57,979 nt of DNA from Methylotenera oryzisoli (GCA_945872425.1 CAMBZE010000005.1:1-57979), one strand, 5' to 3'; numbered from the stretch's first letter, positions 1 to 9,086 are shown. Numbers and translations are program-made. Notes: a model not told the origin generated them from the sequence alone.

Positions 1-1
1 A

Positions 2-988
2 TTAACCGCTGACATGTTCACCTAGTGATGCCATATCATTGTGCTCAACCCATTTTCGAATGCGGTTTGCGTCACCTATCCTTGACATCTTACCTACCGA
101 GTCAAGCAACACAATAATCATAGGTTGCCCAGAAATTTCCGCCTGCATGACGAGGCAGCGACCTGCCTCGTTGATAAACCCTGTTTTTGATAGCCCTATC
201 GTCCAACTACCACCGCGTACTAAAGCATTTGTGTTTACAAAGTTAATCGGGTTGTGACGTCCACTCAAGGTAACTTCCTGTGAAGGCAGTGTGCTAACTT
301 GACGAATCTCCGGGTAGTGATAAGCGGCATTCACCATTTTCACTAAATCTTCAGCCGTAGAAACATTACTACTATCTAGTCCGGTAGCATCTACGAAATA
401 TGTAGATTTCATCCCTAGAAATTTCGCCTTATTATTCATGGCGGTTACAAATGCAGTCACGCCACCAGGATAATTGCGCCCCAATGATGATGCTGCACGG
501 TTTTCCGAAGCCATTAACGCCAATTGCAATAATTCGCCACGTGTAAGCGTCGTGCCAACGCCTAACCTCGAACCTGTGCCTTTAAGATGATCGACATCCT
601 CATTGGCGATATAGATCAAATCGTCCATGGGCAGGTGCGCATCCAGCAACACCATTGCTGTCATCAACTTGGTGAGTGAAGCAATCGGCGTGGGTAAATC
701 TGTATTTTTTGCATACACAGTTTCACCCGTTAACTGGTTGATCACTAGCGCTTTAGCAGAAGCAAGCTTGAGCGGTGCAGTACCATCATACGTGTCAACG
801 ACAGCCTTGCGCGCGCGTATGCGATGATGAATTTTGCGGCTACCGGATTTATATTTTACAGTTTTATGCTTGTGACTGGATGACAGCTGCTTATGAGATT
901 TTTTACTCACCGCATGTGAAGTCATAGGCGCAAAGCTTAGCATTGCCGCCATATAAAAAAGAAAGAGTTTACACACCAATTTTTTCAT
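2..988 (-). CDS. pbpG: D-alanyl-D-alanine endopeptidase (PBP7 type)
   Basis: A periplasmic low-molecular-weight penicillin-binding protein of the S11 serine peptidase family, expected to cut D-Ala-meso-DAP cross-links in peptidoglycan. The 328-residue protein opens with a signal peptide ending near SHA (residue 26). A very basic, His- and Lys-rich linker follows at about 27-61. The catalytic triad of motifs is complete: SLTK at 104-107, SEN at 161-163 and KTG in LSKTGF. It lacks the long C-terminal amphipathic domain of DacA, which favours PBP7 over PBP5/6. It lies downstream of holC with about 140 bases between them and a candidate promoter of its own. Family assignment is secure; endopeptidase rather than carboxypeptidase activity follows from the family. 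Confidence 0.9.
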   Translation of the reverse strand: MKKLVCKLFLFYMAAMLSFAPMTSHAVSKKSHKQLSSSHKHKTVKYKSGSRKIHHRIRARKAVVDTYDGTAPLKLASAKALVINQLTGETVYAKNTDLPTPIASLTKLMTAMVLLDAHLPMDDLIYIANEDVDHLKGTGSRLGVGTTLTRGELLQLALMASENRAASSLGRNYPGGVTAFVTAMNNKAKFLGMKSTYFVDATGLDSSNVSTAEDLVKMVNAAYHYPEIRQVSTLPSQEVTLSGRHNPINFVNTNALVRGGSWTIGLSKTGFINEAGRCLVMQAEISGQPMIIVLLDSVGKMSRIGDANRIRKWVEHNDMASLGEHVSG

Positions 989-1022
989 TACTTCGTTTCA
1001 TCTCATGGAGTTACGGCTTGAT

Positions 1023-1052
1023 ACTATATAAAAACTTTAACTTTGTCATCAA
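1023..1052 (-). promoter_or_regulatory. Candidate sigma-70 promoter for pbpG
   Basis: On the minus strand TTGATG and TATAGT are separated by 18 bases, about 35 bases before the pbpG start codon. The match is by eye only and the surrounding sequence is AT-rich, so chance is possible. Confidence 0.35.
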
Positions 1053-1072
1053 CAAATCACATTTTATTTCAA

Positions 1073-1094
1073 AAATGCACTAAATTTTGCATTT
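1073..1094 (-). terminator. Candidate terminator after holC
   Basis: AAATGCA and TGCATTT form a 7-bp stem around an 8-base loop. On the minus strand the stem runs into a short T run about 35 bases past the holC stop. The stem is AT-rich, so a weak terminator at best. Confidence 0.35.
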
Positions 1095-1128
1095 GTTCAC
1101 GCAAAAGTAAGCACCGATAAAGAAAAGT

Positions 1129-1548
1129 CTAGTCTGTAGCCTTGGTTGATTTTACCTGGTAGCCACGATCTCGGTAAAACTTAAAACGAACTCGAGCGGC
1201 AGTTTTATCCGCTTCATCCATCCCCACAAGCTCAACCAGATATCTAAAACGGCTAAAAAATGGTGGGTGATCAACTTGTAGATTGATCAAAATATCATCT
1301 TGCATCAAGTGCTGGCCATCTACATCTATAATAATAGGCGCATATTGGCTCATCACATCATCAGGCTTAGCGGTCGGCAAAAAACTAGTGGCTGATTGCT
1401 GCCACAGTTGTTGCTGCAACTGATTACCCATCTCTTTATCTTGAACAAGAACCGTTAATTGGCGACCTCTAGCCACGGCTTTTTCACAAAGTTCAGCCAC
1501 TTTCGCTAACTTATCCGATACATTGAAAAAAAACTCTACTTGCGTCAT
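1129..1548 (-). CDS. holC: DNA polymerase III subunit chi
   Basis: The chi subunit of the DNA polymerase III clamp loader, which contacts single-stranded DNA-binding protein and links the replisome to SSB-coated template. The 139-residue length and the start (MTQVEFFFNVSDKLA) match the family, as does the inner stretch GRQLTVLVQDKEMGNQL, the ordered Rossmann-like core. It follows pepA on the same strand with only nine bases between, so the two are probably co-transcribed. The pepA-holC order is widely conserved in proteobacteria and supports the call. Confidence 0.92.
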   Translation of the reverse strand: MTQVEFFFNVSDKLAKVAELCEKAVARGRQLTVLVQDKEMGNQLQQQLWQQSATSFLPTAKPDDVMSQYAPIIIDVDGQHLMQDDILINLQVDHPPFFSRFRYLVELVGMDEADKTAARVRFKFYRDRGYQVKSTKATD

Positions 1549-1557
1549 CAGTAAGTG

Positions 1558-3072
1558 CTATTTATTAGCCTTTTTTGCACGTGCTACCAAAAACTCTGTC
1601 AGCAATGGCACCGGACGACCCGTGCCACCTTTTTCCTTGCCTGATTTCCATGCAGTGCCAGCAATATCCAAATGCGCCCACTCGTATTTTTTAGTAAATC
1701 GGGATAAGAAACAGGCCGCCGTAATACTGCCTGCTGCGCGTCCGCCAATATTTGCCATATCGGCAAAGTTGCTATCCAGTTGCGGTTGATAGTCATCCCA
1801 CATTGGCATATGCCAAGCACGATCTAACGCGGTTTCACCGGCCTGCAACAACTCTTTTGCCAAGTCCTCATTGTTACTGAATAAACCGCTGGCATGGTGC
1901 CCCAACGCGATGACGCACGCGCCAGTCAACGTTGCAATATCCACCACAGCGCTTGGCTCAAAACGCTCTGCGTAAGTAAGCGCATCGCACAGAATCAAAC
2001 GTCCTTCGGCATCGGTATTTAGCACCTCAATAGTTAAACCAGACATGCTGGTTAATACATCACCGGGGCGTGTTGCACGGCCATCCGGCATATTCTCGCA
2101 GGTAGGAATAATGCCAATCACGTTTAGGCTCAAGTTCATTTCAGCAATAGCCCTAAATGTGCCTAGCACACTGGCCGCACCGCACATATCGTATTTCATT
2201 TCATCCATCTCGGCGCCTGGCTTTAATGAAACACCCCCTGTATCAAAAGTAATGCCCTTGCCCACCAGCACCACCGGTTTTTGATTTTTTTTGCCTTTTA
2301 GATGTTGCAGCACAATGAGTTTAGGCGGCTCTGCGCTGCCCTGCGCCACACCCAAAAATGAACCCATGCCTAGTTTTTTCAGCGCATCCCGCTCCAAGAC
2401 TTCAATTTGCAACCCATAACGCTTACCTAACGCCACAGCCTGCTCTGCAAGGTATGTCGGTGTACATACATTCGGCGGTAAGTTTCCCAAATCTTTTGTT
2501 AAACTTATCCCTGCGGCAAGTGCCTTACCTTCAGCCAAGCCCGCTTCAGCCGCGCTTAATTCTTTAGCATCAGTAATATTGATGGTTAATTTTTTAATGC
2601 ACTTTTTAGAAGATTTTTCTTCTGCCGCTTCTTTTTTACGTTTAATCGCATCAAAACGATACGTTGCGTCCAGCGCCACCTCGGTCAGATGCGCGACTTT
2701 CCAATGAATACTCAACTTTTTTACTGGCAGTTCCGCCAAAAAGCTCACAGCTTCACTTGCGCCACTAGCGACTACCGCTTTAACTGAAGCGCGTACGGCT
2801 TTGCAATATTGTTTTTCAGCGAAGTCGCCTGGCTTGCCTAATCCAACCAGCAACACACGTTCACTTTGCGTACCCGGCACATTGTGTAGCATCAAAGTCG
2901 CATCTAACTTGCCATCCAAATCGCCGCGCTTAAGAATATTCGTAATATATCCATCGGAAGCATCGTCAATAGCTTGCGCTGCATTTGATAATTCATGTGA
3001 TTCATACACCCCAACAATGACACAATTGCTACGCAGTTTTTCCGCATTGCCCGTTTTTATGCTAAATTCCAT
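1558..3072 (-). CDS. pepA: Leucyl aminopeptidase (M17)
   Basis: A cytosolic two-metal aminopeptidase that removes N-terminal residues from peptides; PepA homologues in enterobacteria also bind DNA. The C-terminal catalytic half carries the metal and active-site signatures [10 protein letters not shown] and [14 protein letters not shown] in the right order. The N-terminal macro-like domain covers about residues 1-170. Its 504 residues are normal for the family. The gene is divergent from lptF across about 90 bases and leads into holC. Start ATG is preceded by an AAGGGTG-like ribosome binding site. Confidence 0.95.
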   Translation of the reverse strand: MEFSIKTGNAEKLRSNCVIVGVYESHELSNAAQAIDDASDGYITNILKRGDLDGKLDATLMLHNVPGTQSERVLLVGLGKPGDFAEKQYCKAVRASVKAVVASGASEAVSFLAELPVKKLSIHWKVAHLTEVALDATYRFDAIKRKKEAAEEKSSKKCIKKLTINITDAKELSAAEAGLAEGKALAAGISLTKDLGNLPPNVCTPTYLAEQAVALGKRYGLQIEVLERDALKKLGMGSFLGVAQGSAEPPKLIVLQHLKGKKNQKPVVLVGKGITFDTGGVSLKPGAEMDEMKYDMCGAASVLGTFRAIAEMNLSLNVIGIIPTCENMPDGRATRPGDVLTSMSGLTIEVLNTDAEGRLILCDALTYAERFEPSAVVDIATLTGACVIALGHHASGLFSNNEDLAKELLQAGETALDRAWHMPMWDDYQPQLDSNFADMANIGGRAAGSITAACFLSRFTKKYEWAHLDIAGTAWKSGKEKGGTGRPVPLLTEFLVARAKKANK

Positions 3073-3163
3073 CTAGTGACACCCTTGATTCTGTTGTTTG
3101 TTAAATTATCTCGTGTTTTACACGTAATTCATAGTCGTAAATAAATGGTTATAAATAAATCTT

Positions 3164-4276
3164 ATGCTCTTTAGGCGCTCCCTTTTACAAGAACTTATCT
3201 CAACCGCAGCAGGCGCTTTTCTCATTTTGATCGGCATTGTCGTGGCGCAGCGTGCCGGCCATTTAATTCGCCTTGCTGCAAAAGGCACGTTACCAAACGA
3301 TGCCATTGCAACCATGTTAGGTTTCAACCTAGTAAAGTTTCTACCCATGATACTATCACTCACGCTATTCTTGGCGGTGTTGATGACGCTATCGCGCTGG
3401 TATCGTGATTCTGAAATGACCATTTGGTTTAGCAGTGGGTTGAGTATCAACAGTTGGGTACGCCCCGTACTGATTTTTGCCGCTCCAGTCATTGCGCTTA
3501 TTTCTATTCTAAGCTTGTTTATTACGCCTTGGGCGACCAGTCAAGGTGAAGGCTATCTTACGCAGCTTAAAAGTCGAGATGAATTAGCTGCTATCAGCCC
3601 TGGGGTATTCAAAGAATCAAGCAATGGTGAACGTGTATTTTTTATTGAAAGTTTTGATGAATTAGGCAACGTGGTTAAAAATATTTTTGTTCAATCAATG
3701 CAGCATCAAAAATTAGGAATTATTGTTGCCGCACAAGGCAGTCGTTTTATAGAAAAAAATGGCGATCATTTTTTACTCATGCAAAATGGGCGGCGCTATC
3801 AAGGAGCAAGAGGCACCGCAGAATTTTCTACTACAGAGTTTGAAAGTTACGCCATCCGCGTTGAATCTTCTGAAGCAAAACAAGCCCCCCCCAGCACCCA
3901 ATCAAAATCAAGTCGCGAGTTGCTGCAAAATAATGACCGCGTAAACCACGCCGAGTTGCAATGGAGATTTGCCATTCCCATTTCCGCACTTGTGCTTTCT
4001 TTACTTGCCATCCCATTAAGCGCACTAGACCCACGCGCTGGGCGCTCTGCCAATTTTGCACTGGCGCTGATCATCTACATTATCTATAACAACCTGTTAG
4101 GCATCATGCAAGCTTGGGTTGCACAAGGAAAAGTTAGCGCAATTATTGGGTTGTGGCCGGTACATTTGTTTTTTTTAACACTTGCCATCTACATGTTTTA
4201 CCGACGCACATTTCAGCTACCAATTTTGCCTGACTTTTTCTCAATATCGTGGTCAAAAAATCGCCCTCGGCAATAA
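3164..4276 (+). CDS. lptF: LPS export permease LptF
   Basis: One of the two inner-membrane subunits of the LptB2FG ABC transporter that extracts lipopolysaccharide and feeds it to the LptC-LptA-LptD bridge. The protein begins MLFRRSLLQELISTAAGAFL, the standard LptF opening. It has about three N-terminal membrane helices, a periplasmic beta-jellyroll domain (about 130-260) and three C-terminal helices. The length of 370 is typical. lptG follows after 21 bases on the same strand, as in most proteobacteria; lptB and lptC are not in the window. Confidence 0.95.
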   Translation: MLFRRSLLQELISTAAGAFLILIGIVVAQRAGHLIRLAAKGTLPNDAIATMLGFNLVKFLPMILSLTLFLAVLMTLSRWYRDSEMTIWFSSGLSINSWVRPVLIFAAPVIALISILSLFITPWATSQGEGYLTQLKSRDELAAISPGVFKESSNGERVFFIESFDELGNVVKNIFVQSMQHQKLGIIVAAQGSRFIEKNGDHFLLMQNGRRYQGARGTAEFSTTEFESYAIRVESSEAKQAPPSTQSKSSRELLQNNDRVNHAELQWRFAIPISALVLSLLAIPLSALDPRAGRSANFALALIIYIIYNNLLGIMQAWVAQGKVSAIIGLWPVHLFFLTLAIYMFYRRTFQLPILPDFFSISWSKNRPRQ

Positions 4277-4297
4277 CGTCGCGACATCAATTTATCC

Positions 4298-5368
4298 ATG
4301 AAAATTATTACACGATATTTGCTTAAAGAAATCACGGCCAATGTGCTGCTCATCACACTCGCACTCATTGCCATGTTTTTATTTTTTGATTTAATACAAG
4401 AGTTGGAGAGCCTAGGTCGCGGCAATTATGGCTTGGGTAAAATAATGCTATTTGTTTTACTAAGCGCCCCTGGTCATATTTACGAAGTAATGCCGGTCGC
4501 AGTACTTGTTGGATGCATGTATAGTCTGGGGCAGTTTGCTCACCACTCCGAACTCGTCATACTCAGAGTCAGCGGTATTTCGCTATTAAATATTGCACTT
4601 TCTCTTTTGAAAATAGGCTTGATATTCACCCTGATCACTTTTTTAGTGGGTGAATTCATCACCCCGTTAAGCGAGAAAATGGCGCAACGTATGCGCATCA
4701 AAGCCACTGATTCAGTAATTGCGCAAGATTTTAGATCTGGTCTTTGGGTGAAAGACGGCAATAGTTTTGTCAATGTAGAAGAGGTGTTGGCGGATACCAC
4801 ACTGCTCAACATTCATATTTACGAATTTGACCAAAAATTCAGGTTACGCACTGGCAGTCACGCTAAAAGTGGACAATTTGAAAAAGAGCAATGGACACTT
4901 AAAAAAGTCACACAAACGCATTTTGATAAAGATGCCAACCATGTTAATCAATTAGAAAAAGTCACATGGCATTCACTTATCCGCCCGGAATTACTTAATG
5001 TGCTTTTGGTATTGCCGGAGAAAATGTCAGCCTGGAATTTATATTCCTACATCAATCATTTAACCATCAATAAACAAAAAGCCACCCGTTATAAAATGGC
5101 ACTTTGGGCAAAATTGATTTATCCGCTAGCTTGCCTGGTCATGGTAATTCTAGCGTTACCTTTTGGGTTTATGCAGCAACGCAGTACTGGCGCCAGTACT
5201 AAAATATTTGTAGGTATTATGCTGGGAGTGCTGTATCAAATACTCAATCGAACATTTGTACATTTAGGCTTATTAAATGACTGGCCACCGCTATTTAGCG
5301 CCATTGTACCGACCATTTTATTTTTAATAGCCGGTCTCAGCATGATGTACTACGTGGATCGCAGATAA
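4298..5368 (+). CDS. lptG: LPS export permease LptG
   Basis: The partner of LptF in the lipopolysaccharide extraction transporter. The start MKIITRYLLKEITANVLLIT, the conserved region MPVAVLVGCMYSLGQFAHHSELVI cut by the first helices (about residues 67-90), and the C-terminal helices with LPFGFMQQRS are typical. It is 356 residues long. The gene ends about 35 bases before the end of the convergent RDD gene, and I see no clear hairpin in that short gap. Confidence 0.95.
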   Translation: MKIITRYLLKEITANVLLITLALIAMFLFFDLIQELESLGRGNYGLGKIMLFVLLSAPGHIYEVMPVAVLVGCMYSLGQFAHHSELVILRVSGISLLNIALSLLKIGLIFTLITFLVGEFITPLSEKMAQRMRIKATDSVIAQDFRSGLWVKDGNSFVNVEEVLADTTLLNIHIYEFDQKFRLRTGSHAKSGQFEKEQWTLKKVTQTHFDKDANHVNQLEKVTWHSLIRPELLNVLLVLPEKMSAWNLYSYINHLTINKQKATRYKMALWAKLIYPLACLVMVILALPFGFMQQRSTGASTKIFVGIMLGVLYQILNRTFVHLGLLNDWPPLFSAIVPTILFLIAGLSMMYYVDRR

Positions 5369-5402
5369 CTTGTAACTCTGGGCTACCTAGTCTGGCGTCT
5401 GC

Positions 5403-5843
5403 TTATTTTTGATTGGGAAGTATGATAATTTTGTTTTTCAGCAATCTATCATGCAAAAACAGCTTGTCACTATCAACCAACGCCCATAAAAACCCCAAGC
5501 CAAACAAAACCAGACTCGCGCTCGCCAAGAGGTATCGCGCAACCGCTGCATTCAAGGTAAGTAATTCAGCCCTTTGATTGACTATTTTTAGTCGCCAAGC
5601 TTGCATGGCCAGTGTCTGCCCGGTTTTCAGCCAACACCTTGTAAAGTATGCGCCCACGGCAAACCACAAAAACAGTTGCAACAAGAAACGCTTTACCCCA
5701 TGCGTTGCATCGCCTGCAACCCACAAAAAAAGTCCTACACATACAAAACCAAGTGCGATTACGGTCAATCCCTCATACACAAGACAAGCTATAAGCTTGA
5801 ACACACCTGGGACTGCAGTTTGTTTTTTTTGTTCGTTATTCAC
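5403..5843 (-). CDS. RDD family membrane protein
   Basis: A small integral membrane protein of 146 residues with three to four hydrophobic helices (about 14-47, 56-72, 104-126) and the RDD-family segment KTGQTLAMQAWRLKIV between helices. RDD proteins have no settled common function; some have been linked to ion transport. The start is GTG, only four bases after the upstream DUF3106 stop codon, so translation is probably coupled. It is the last gene of the ECF sigma factor operon. The RDD call is good; its role in the operon is unknown. Confidence 0.8.
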   Translation of the reverse strand: MNNEQKKQTAVPGVFKLIACLVYEGLTVIALGFVCVGLFLWVAGDATHGVKRFLLQLFLWFAVGAYFTRCWLKTGQTLAMQAWRLKIVNQRAELLTLNAAVARYLLASASLVLFGLGFLWALVDSDKLFLHDRLLKNKIIILPNQK

Positions 5844-5847
5844 AGCA

Positions 5848-6291
5848 TCAATTCAAGTCAGCATCTGTATAAGTATCCGGTGACTCTGCACGTAATCTTG
5901 CACGCTCTGATTCAGGTAGTTTCTGATATTCCTGCCATTTTTTGCGTAGCTCAACCTTTTTGTCTGCGGGTAAAGATTGAAACTGCTGGTGCCTTTTTCT
6001 GGCATTCTCTCGTTCATAGGGCGTCATTCTGCTCCAATTTGAAAGTCGTTTTTTTACCAACTCTTGCTTATTGGCATTCATTTTTGGGTAATCGCGCGCA
6101 ATATCCAGCATTTTTTCACGTTGCCATGGTCGCAACGTATCCCACTCCGAGGCGAGCGGCTTTAACACTTGCTGCTGCTCATCCGTTAACTGCGCCCAAA
6201 CTGCGTTGGCCTCATCCGCCATCGCCAACCCGCTAAAAAATAAAGCCAATAATAATATCGCGCCTGTTAATCTCAATTGGATCCTAACCAT
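5848..6291 (-). CDS. DUF3106 periplasmic protein
   Basis: A 147-residue exported protein. A signal peptide with a hydrophobic core (about 8-22) is followed by a probable cleavage site near LAMA. The mature part is charged and helical, with repeated units containing a tryptophan, a leucine and a proline-arginine pair, for example WDTLRPWQREKM, WSRMTPYERENA and FQSLPADKKVEL. The repeat pattern recalls the small periplasmic stress proteins of the Spy/CpxP kind, but that is an analogy only. The gene overlaps the end of the DUF3619 gene by 19 bases and belongs to the sigma factor operon. Confidence 0.8.
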   Translation of the reverse strand: MVRIQLRLTGAILLLALFFSGLAMADEANAVWAQLTDEQQQVLKPLASEWDTLRPWQREKMLDIARDYPKMNANKQELVKKRLSNWSRMTPYERENARKRHQQFQSLPADKKVELRKKWQEYQKLPESERARLRAESPDTYTDADLN

Positions 6292-6725
6292 GCATTAAAC
6301 CCTTTATCTGCATAAGCCTCTGGTGGTAAGTCTGATGCCAATAAGAATGCATCACTATTTTCTAAATGATGATTAAAACCAAATTGTTGCACTGCAAAAA
6401 AGGTCAGAAGTACTGCGCCAATCATGAGTACGGCAGATACCCGCTTATGATGTCCGAAATACTCTCCCACATGATGACCAAGCCACTGCAAAACACTACC
6501 ACTTTGATTGATACCATGATGACCAATCGCTTGTGTTTGCAAGCTAGTCAATTGATTAACTGCAAGACTACGTGCAGCCGCCAGGCGCTGCTTCTCAGGT
6601 GCGGTCAGCTGTTGCGCACGATTATTCAATAACTCAATGATATTGTTTGCGATTTGCTTTTCTACCATCGCATTAGTGTCTTGCTCATTATTTACGTTTG
6701 TCATTTTATTTTGATGTGTACTCAT
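6273..6725 (-). CDS. DUF3619 membrane protein, putative anti-sigma factor
   Basis: A 150-residue protein with a cytoplasmic helical N-terminal part (about 1-90), one membrane helix (VSAVLMIGAVLLTFFAVQQF, about 95-115) and a short periplasmic tail ending AYADKGFNAWLGSN. This is the layout of anti-sigma factors, and the gene directly follows an ECF sigma gene, overlapping it by 20 bases. No ZAS-type zinc motif is visible. The family itself is uncharacterised; the anti-sigma role is inference from topology and position. A second ATG at 6704 would avoid the overlap, but the upstream start has the better ribosome binding site. Confidence 0.75.
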   Translation of the reverse strand: MSTHQNKMTNVNNEQDTNAMVEKQIANNIIELLNNRAQQLTAPEKQRLAAARSLAVNQLTSLQTQAIGHHGINQSGSVLQWLGHHVGEYFGHHKRVSAVLMIGAVLLTFFAVQQFGFNHHLENSDAFLLASDLPPEAYADKGFNAWLGSN

Positions 6726-7305
6726 TGCTTGCTTCTAGCTTCCCTAGTTTATCCAAGCCTTGTCTTTTTAACTCTGCTGCCAATGCATGAACCGCCCGAG
6801 AGCAGTGCGTTTTAACACTTCCACCCGAGCAGCCCATAATGCTGGCTGTTTCAGCCACATCCATATCCTCCCAGTAACGCAGCACAAAGGCTTCTCGTTG
6901 ACGTGCAGGCAATTTTTCCAGTGCGCGCTCAATTAGCTGAATCGTTTGGCTGCGCGCTAACTGAGCAGAAGGCTCATCGCTATCATCTTCAACATCAATC
7001 GTTTCTAATGGATCCCGATCTTCGCCATCTTCCGTGCTGCCGCCAAACGAAGAGAGTAAAGTGGTCCATAAATTACGCACCTTTTGTCTGCGCCAGTAAT
7101 CTCGCATCGTATTCTGCAGAATGCGCTGAAACAACATCGGAAACTCTGTTGCAGAATGATTGCCGTATTTTTCTGCTAATTTCATCATGGCATCTTGCAC
7201 AATATCAAGTGCAGCATGATCATCGCGCACAGCATAAGTTGCCTGTCTGTATGCACGACGTTCTACTGCCACAAGAAAATCAGAAAGCTCTTTAGATGTT
7301 GCCAT
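6706..7305 (-). CDS. ECF-type RNA polymerase sigma factor
   Basis: A 199-residue sigma-70 family factor of the extracytoplasmic function group. Region 2 is at about 20-90 (AALDIVQDAMMKLAEKY, then FQRILQNTMRDYWRRQ). Region 4 is at about 128-185 (LEKLPARQREAFVLRYWEDM, then a helix-turn-helix in AETASIMGCSGGSVKTHCSR). An acidic linker rich in Asp and Glu joins them. It heads an operon with the DUF3619, DUF3106 and RDD genes. The group is distinct from E. coli RpoE by sequence and neighbours; its inducing signal is unknown. Confidence 0.9.
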   Translation of the reverse strand: MATSKELSDFLVAVERRAYRQATYAVRDDHAALDIVQDAMMKLAEKYGNHSATEFPMLFQRILQNTMRDYWRRQKVRNLWTTLLSSFGGSTEDGEDRDPLETIDVEDDSDEPSAQLARSQTIQLIERALEKLPARQREAFVLRYWEDMDVAETASIMGCSGGSVKTHCSRAVHALAAELKRQGLDKLGKLEASNEYTSK

Positions 7306-7439
7306 TTAAAAGTATGATGATCATGAATATTAGCGAATAAATTTCATGTGGAAACTAATTTTTCTCGGCGTAGCTATTTGGTAATGATTTACATTTTTAG
7401 GCAACTGGTGAATCAGTCGCAACCTGTCAGCATGACGCC
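7306..7439 (-). promoter_or_regulatory. Intergenic region with candidate promoter for the ECF sigma gene
   Basis: On the minus strand TTTCCA (7549-type match lies at 7354-7349) and TAATAT (7332-7327) are 16 bases apart, ending about 20 bases before the start codon. It resembles a weak sigma-70 promoter. I could not find a GAAC-type ECF -35 element, so autoregulation is not shown by the sequence. Confidence 0.25.
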
Positions 7440-8441
7440 TTACGTCAACACCAGTAGCAGGTAAGTCACGTAAATAGCGCCATTGACCAGCAAATGCCAT
7501 ACTCTTAAGCCACCTTTGGCTACTAGGTATCTTAACCAAATAGCCGCTGCTAACGTGAGCAGAATAGCCAGTAGCACCTCTTTACTCGGTGCCCATGGCG
7601 TAAGCATAATACCGATGGCGGGTAATAATGTGCCTTGAAACACCATCGCGCCGGTAATGTTACCAAAAGCCAAAGTATCTTTGCCTTTGCGTATCCACAG
7701 GATGCTATTCACTTTTTCCGGCAATTCAGTCGCAATTGGAATAATTAACAAAGATAGCAATAATGCTGAAATGCCCAATAAATGCGATGCCTCTTCCACA
7801 CCACCAATAAAGCCTTTTGCCCCTGCCACCAGCAAGCCCAAGCCTAAAAGCAACTGTACGACAATCACCCCCATGTTATTGGGCAAGCCAACTTTGCACA
7901 AAAACATCTCCCCACCGGCTTCTGTGGCATGACCATCATTCACCAGCGCCTTGGATGCGCGCAAAGTGAGCATCACATAAACAAAGTAAATTAACACCAT
8001 GCAAAAACCCAAGCTGTAACGCACGGCGATCAGAGTGTGTGGCACAAACATTGCGATTGCAGCAAAACTAAAAGCGATAATGAAAAAATTAAGATCACGC
8101 ATCAGCCCTGTACGCTCAGGCCTTAAATGACCTTGAGTGCCGCGATGCTTCCATACTGAAACTGCCATGAGGCAAATAGAGAGTGTTGCCAACATCAGTG
8201 GCGCACCCAAAATTGCCCCTACGCCAATTTCTTCATTGGTTGCTGCATTTTGTGTGCCCGCAAGCAAGGCAAGCAAAGGTACGGAAGTTTCCGGTAAGGC
8301 GGTGCCAACAGCGGCGAACAATGACCCGGTTACCCCTTCTGAAATGCCTAGCTTCTCACCCAAATGCTCAAGCGCGTTGGTAAAAACTTCTGCTGCAACT
8401 AAAATTACCAGCAACATGACTAGCAGCTCTAAAAATACCAT
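7440..8441 (-). CDS. Sodium/calcium exchanger family protein
   Basis: An inner-membrane antiporter of the cation/Ca2+ (CaCA) superfamily, 333 residues, about ten membrane helices. Both inverted alpha repeats are visible: GVTGSLFAAVGTALPETSVP near residue 38-57 and LIIPIATELPEKVNSILWIR near 236-255, each with the acidic residue that binds the cation. The middle loop is short, as in bacterial YrbG-like exchangers. It is transcribed divergently from ampD. Which ion it moves cannot be read from the sequence. Confidence 0.85.
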   Translation of the reverse strand: MVFLELLVMLLVILVAAEVFTNALEHLGEKLGISEGVTGSLFAAVGTALPETSVPLLALLAGTQNAATNEEIGVGAILGAPLMLATLSICLMAVSVWKHRGTQGHLRPERTGLMRDLNFFIIAFSFAAIAMFVPHTLIAVRYSLGFCMVLIYFVYVMLTLRASKALVNDGHATEAGGEMFLCKVGLPNNMGVIVVQLLLGLGLLVAGAKGFIGGVEEASHLLGISALLLSLLIIPIATELPEKVNSILWIRKGKDTLAFGNITGAMVFQGTLLPAIGIMLTPWAPSKEVLLAILLTLAAAIWLRYLVAKGGLRVWHLLVNGAIYVTYLLLVLT

Positions 8442-8471
8442 TGCGATTTTTCCTTAAAAACGTATAAATTC

Positions 8472-8477
8472 TATAAT
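8472..8477 (+). promoter_or_regulatory. Candidate -10 element for ampD
   Basis: A perfect TATAAT lies in the divergent gap before ampD. No convincing -35 hexamer sits at the right distance (TTCCTT at 16 bases is weak). If used, transcription would start near 8484, which suits the later ampD start at 8518 better than the ATG at 8497. Confidence 0.35.
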
Positions 8478-8517
8478 GATGGCATTCTAAACTAAAATGC
8501 GCCTAAAATTAGCCCTT

Positions 8518-9075
8518 ATGGAAACTTACCTGATCAATGAAGTCGGCTTCGCGATGGGCGCGCAATTGATTGCTTCACCCAATTTTGACGCTCGTCCAGA
8601 CACTGAGATTTGTTTAATTGTGATTCACAACATCAGTCTGCCGCCAAGCCAATATGGTGGCAACGGTATTGTTGAGTTATTTACTAATCAATTAAACCCT
8701 GACGAACACCCTTATTATGCGGAGATTTACACGCGCAAAGTATCCTCGCATTTTTTGATTCGACGCGATGGTGCGCTCATACAATTTGTTTCATGCTTGG
8801 AGCGCGCCTGGCATGCGGGCGTGTCAAATTGGCAGGGACGTGAACGTTGTAACGATTTTTCGATCGGAATAGAACTGGAAGGGAGTGACTTTGAGGCTTT
8901 TGAACCGGCTCAGTATCAAACGCTAAAAAATTTAATATCGAGCATTAGTAATACTTACCCAATACAGGCTATAGTGGGACATTCTGATATTGCACCTGAC
9001 CGCAAAACCGACCCCGGCCCACATTTTAATTGGCAAGAAATAGCCAGCAATATCAATAAAATTAAAAACCGTTAG
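8518..9075 (+). CDS. ampD: 1,6-anhydro-N-acetylmuramyl-L-alanine amidase
   Basis: A cytosolic zinc amidase that splits the peptide from 1,6-anhydroMurNAc in peptidoglycan recycling. The zinc ligands and active site are in place: VIHNISLPP, RAWHAGVSNW and VGHSDIAPDRKTDPGPHF. The preceding SPNFDARPD matches the usual AmpD N-terminus. I chose the second ATG (METYLINEVGF) because the extra seven residues from 8497 have no counterpart and the likely transcription start is close; neither start has a good ribosome binding site. An AmpG-like muropeptide permease is encoded about 31 kb further on; no ampC or ampR is in the window. Confidence 0.92.
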   Translation: METYLINEVGFAMGAQLIASPNFDARPDTEICLIVIHNISLPPSQYGGNGIVELFTNQLNPDEHPYYAEIYTRKVSSHFLIRRDGALIQFVSCLERAWHAGVSNWQGRERCNDFSIGIELEGSDFEAFEPAQYQTLKNLISSISNTYPIQAIVGHSDIAPDRKTDPGPHFNWQEIASNINKIKNR

Positions 9076-9086
9076 CATCCCACTTT

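Noticed and set aside
5601-6236. Plus-strand 211-codon open frame
   Set aside because: It lies antisense to the RDD and DUF3106 genes, has no family signature, and its composition (Cys, His, Pro-rich) is that of a reverse shadow.
7306-7439. ECF-type autoregulatory promoter ahead of the sigma gene
   Set aside because: No GAAC-like -35 paired with a suitable -10 could be found, so autoregulation is not claimed.
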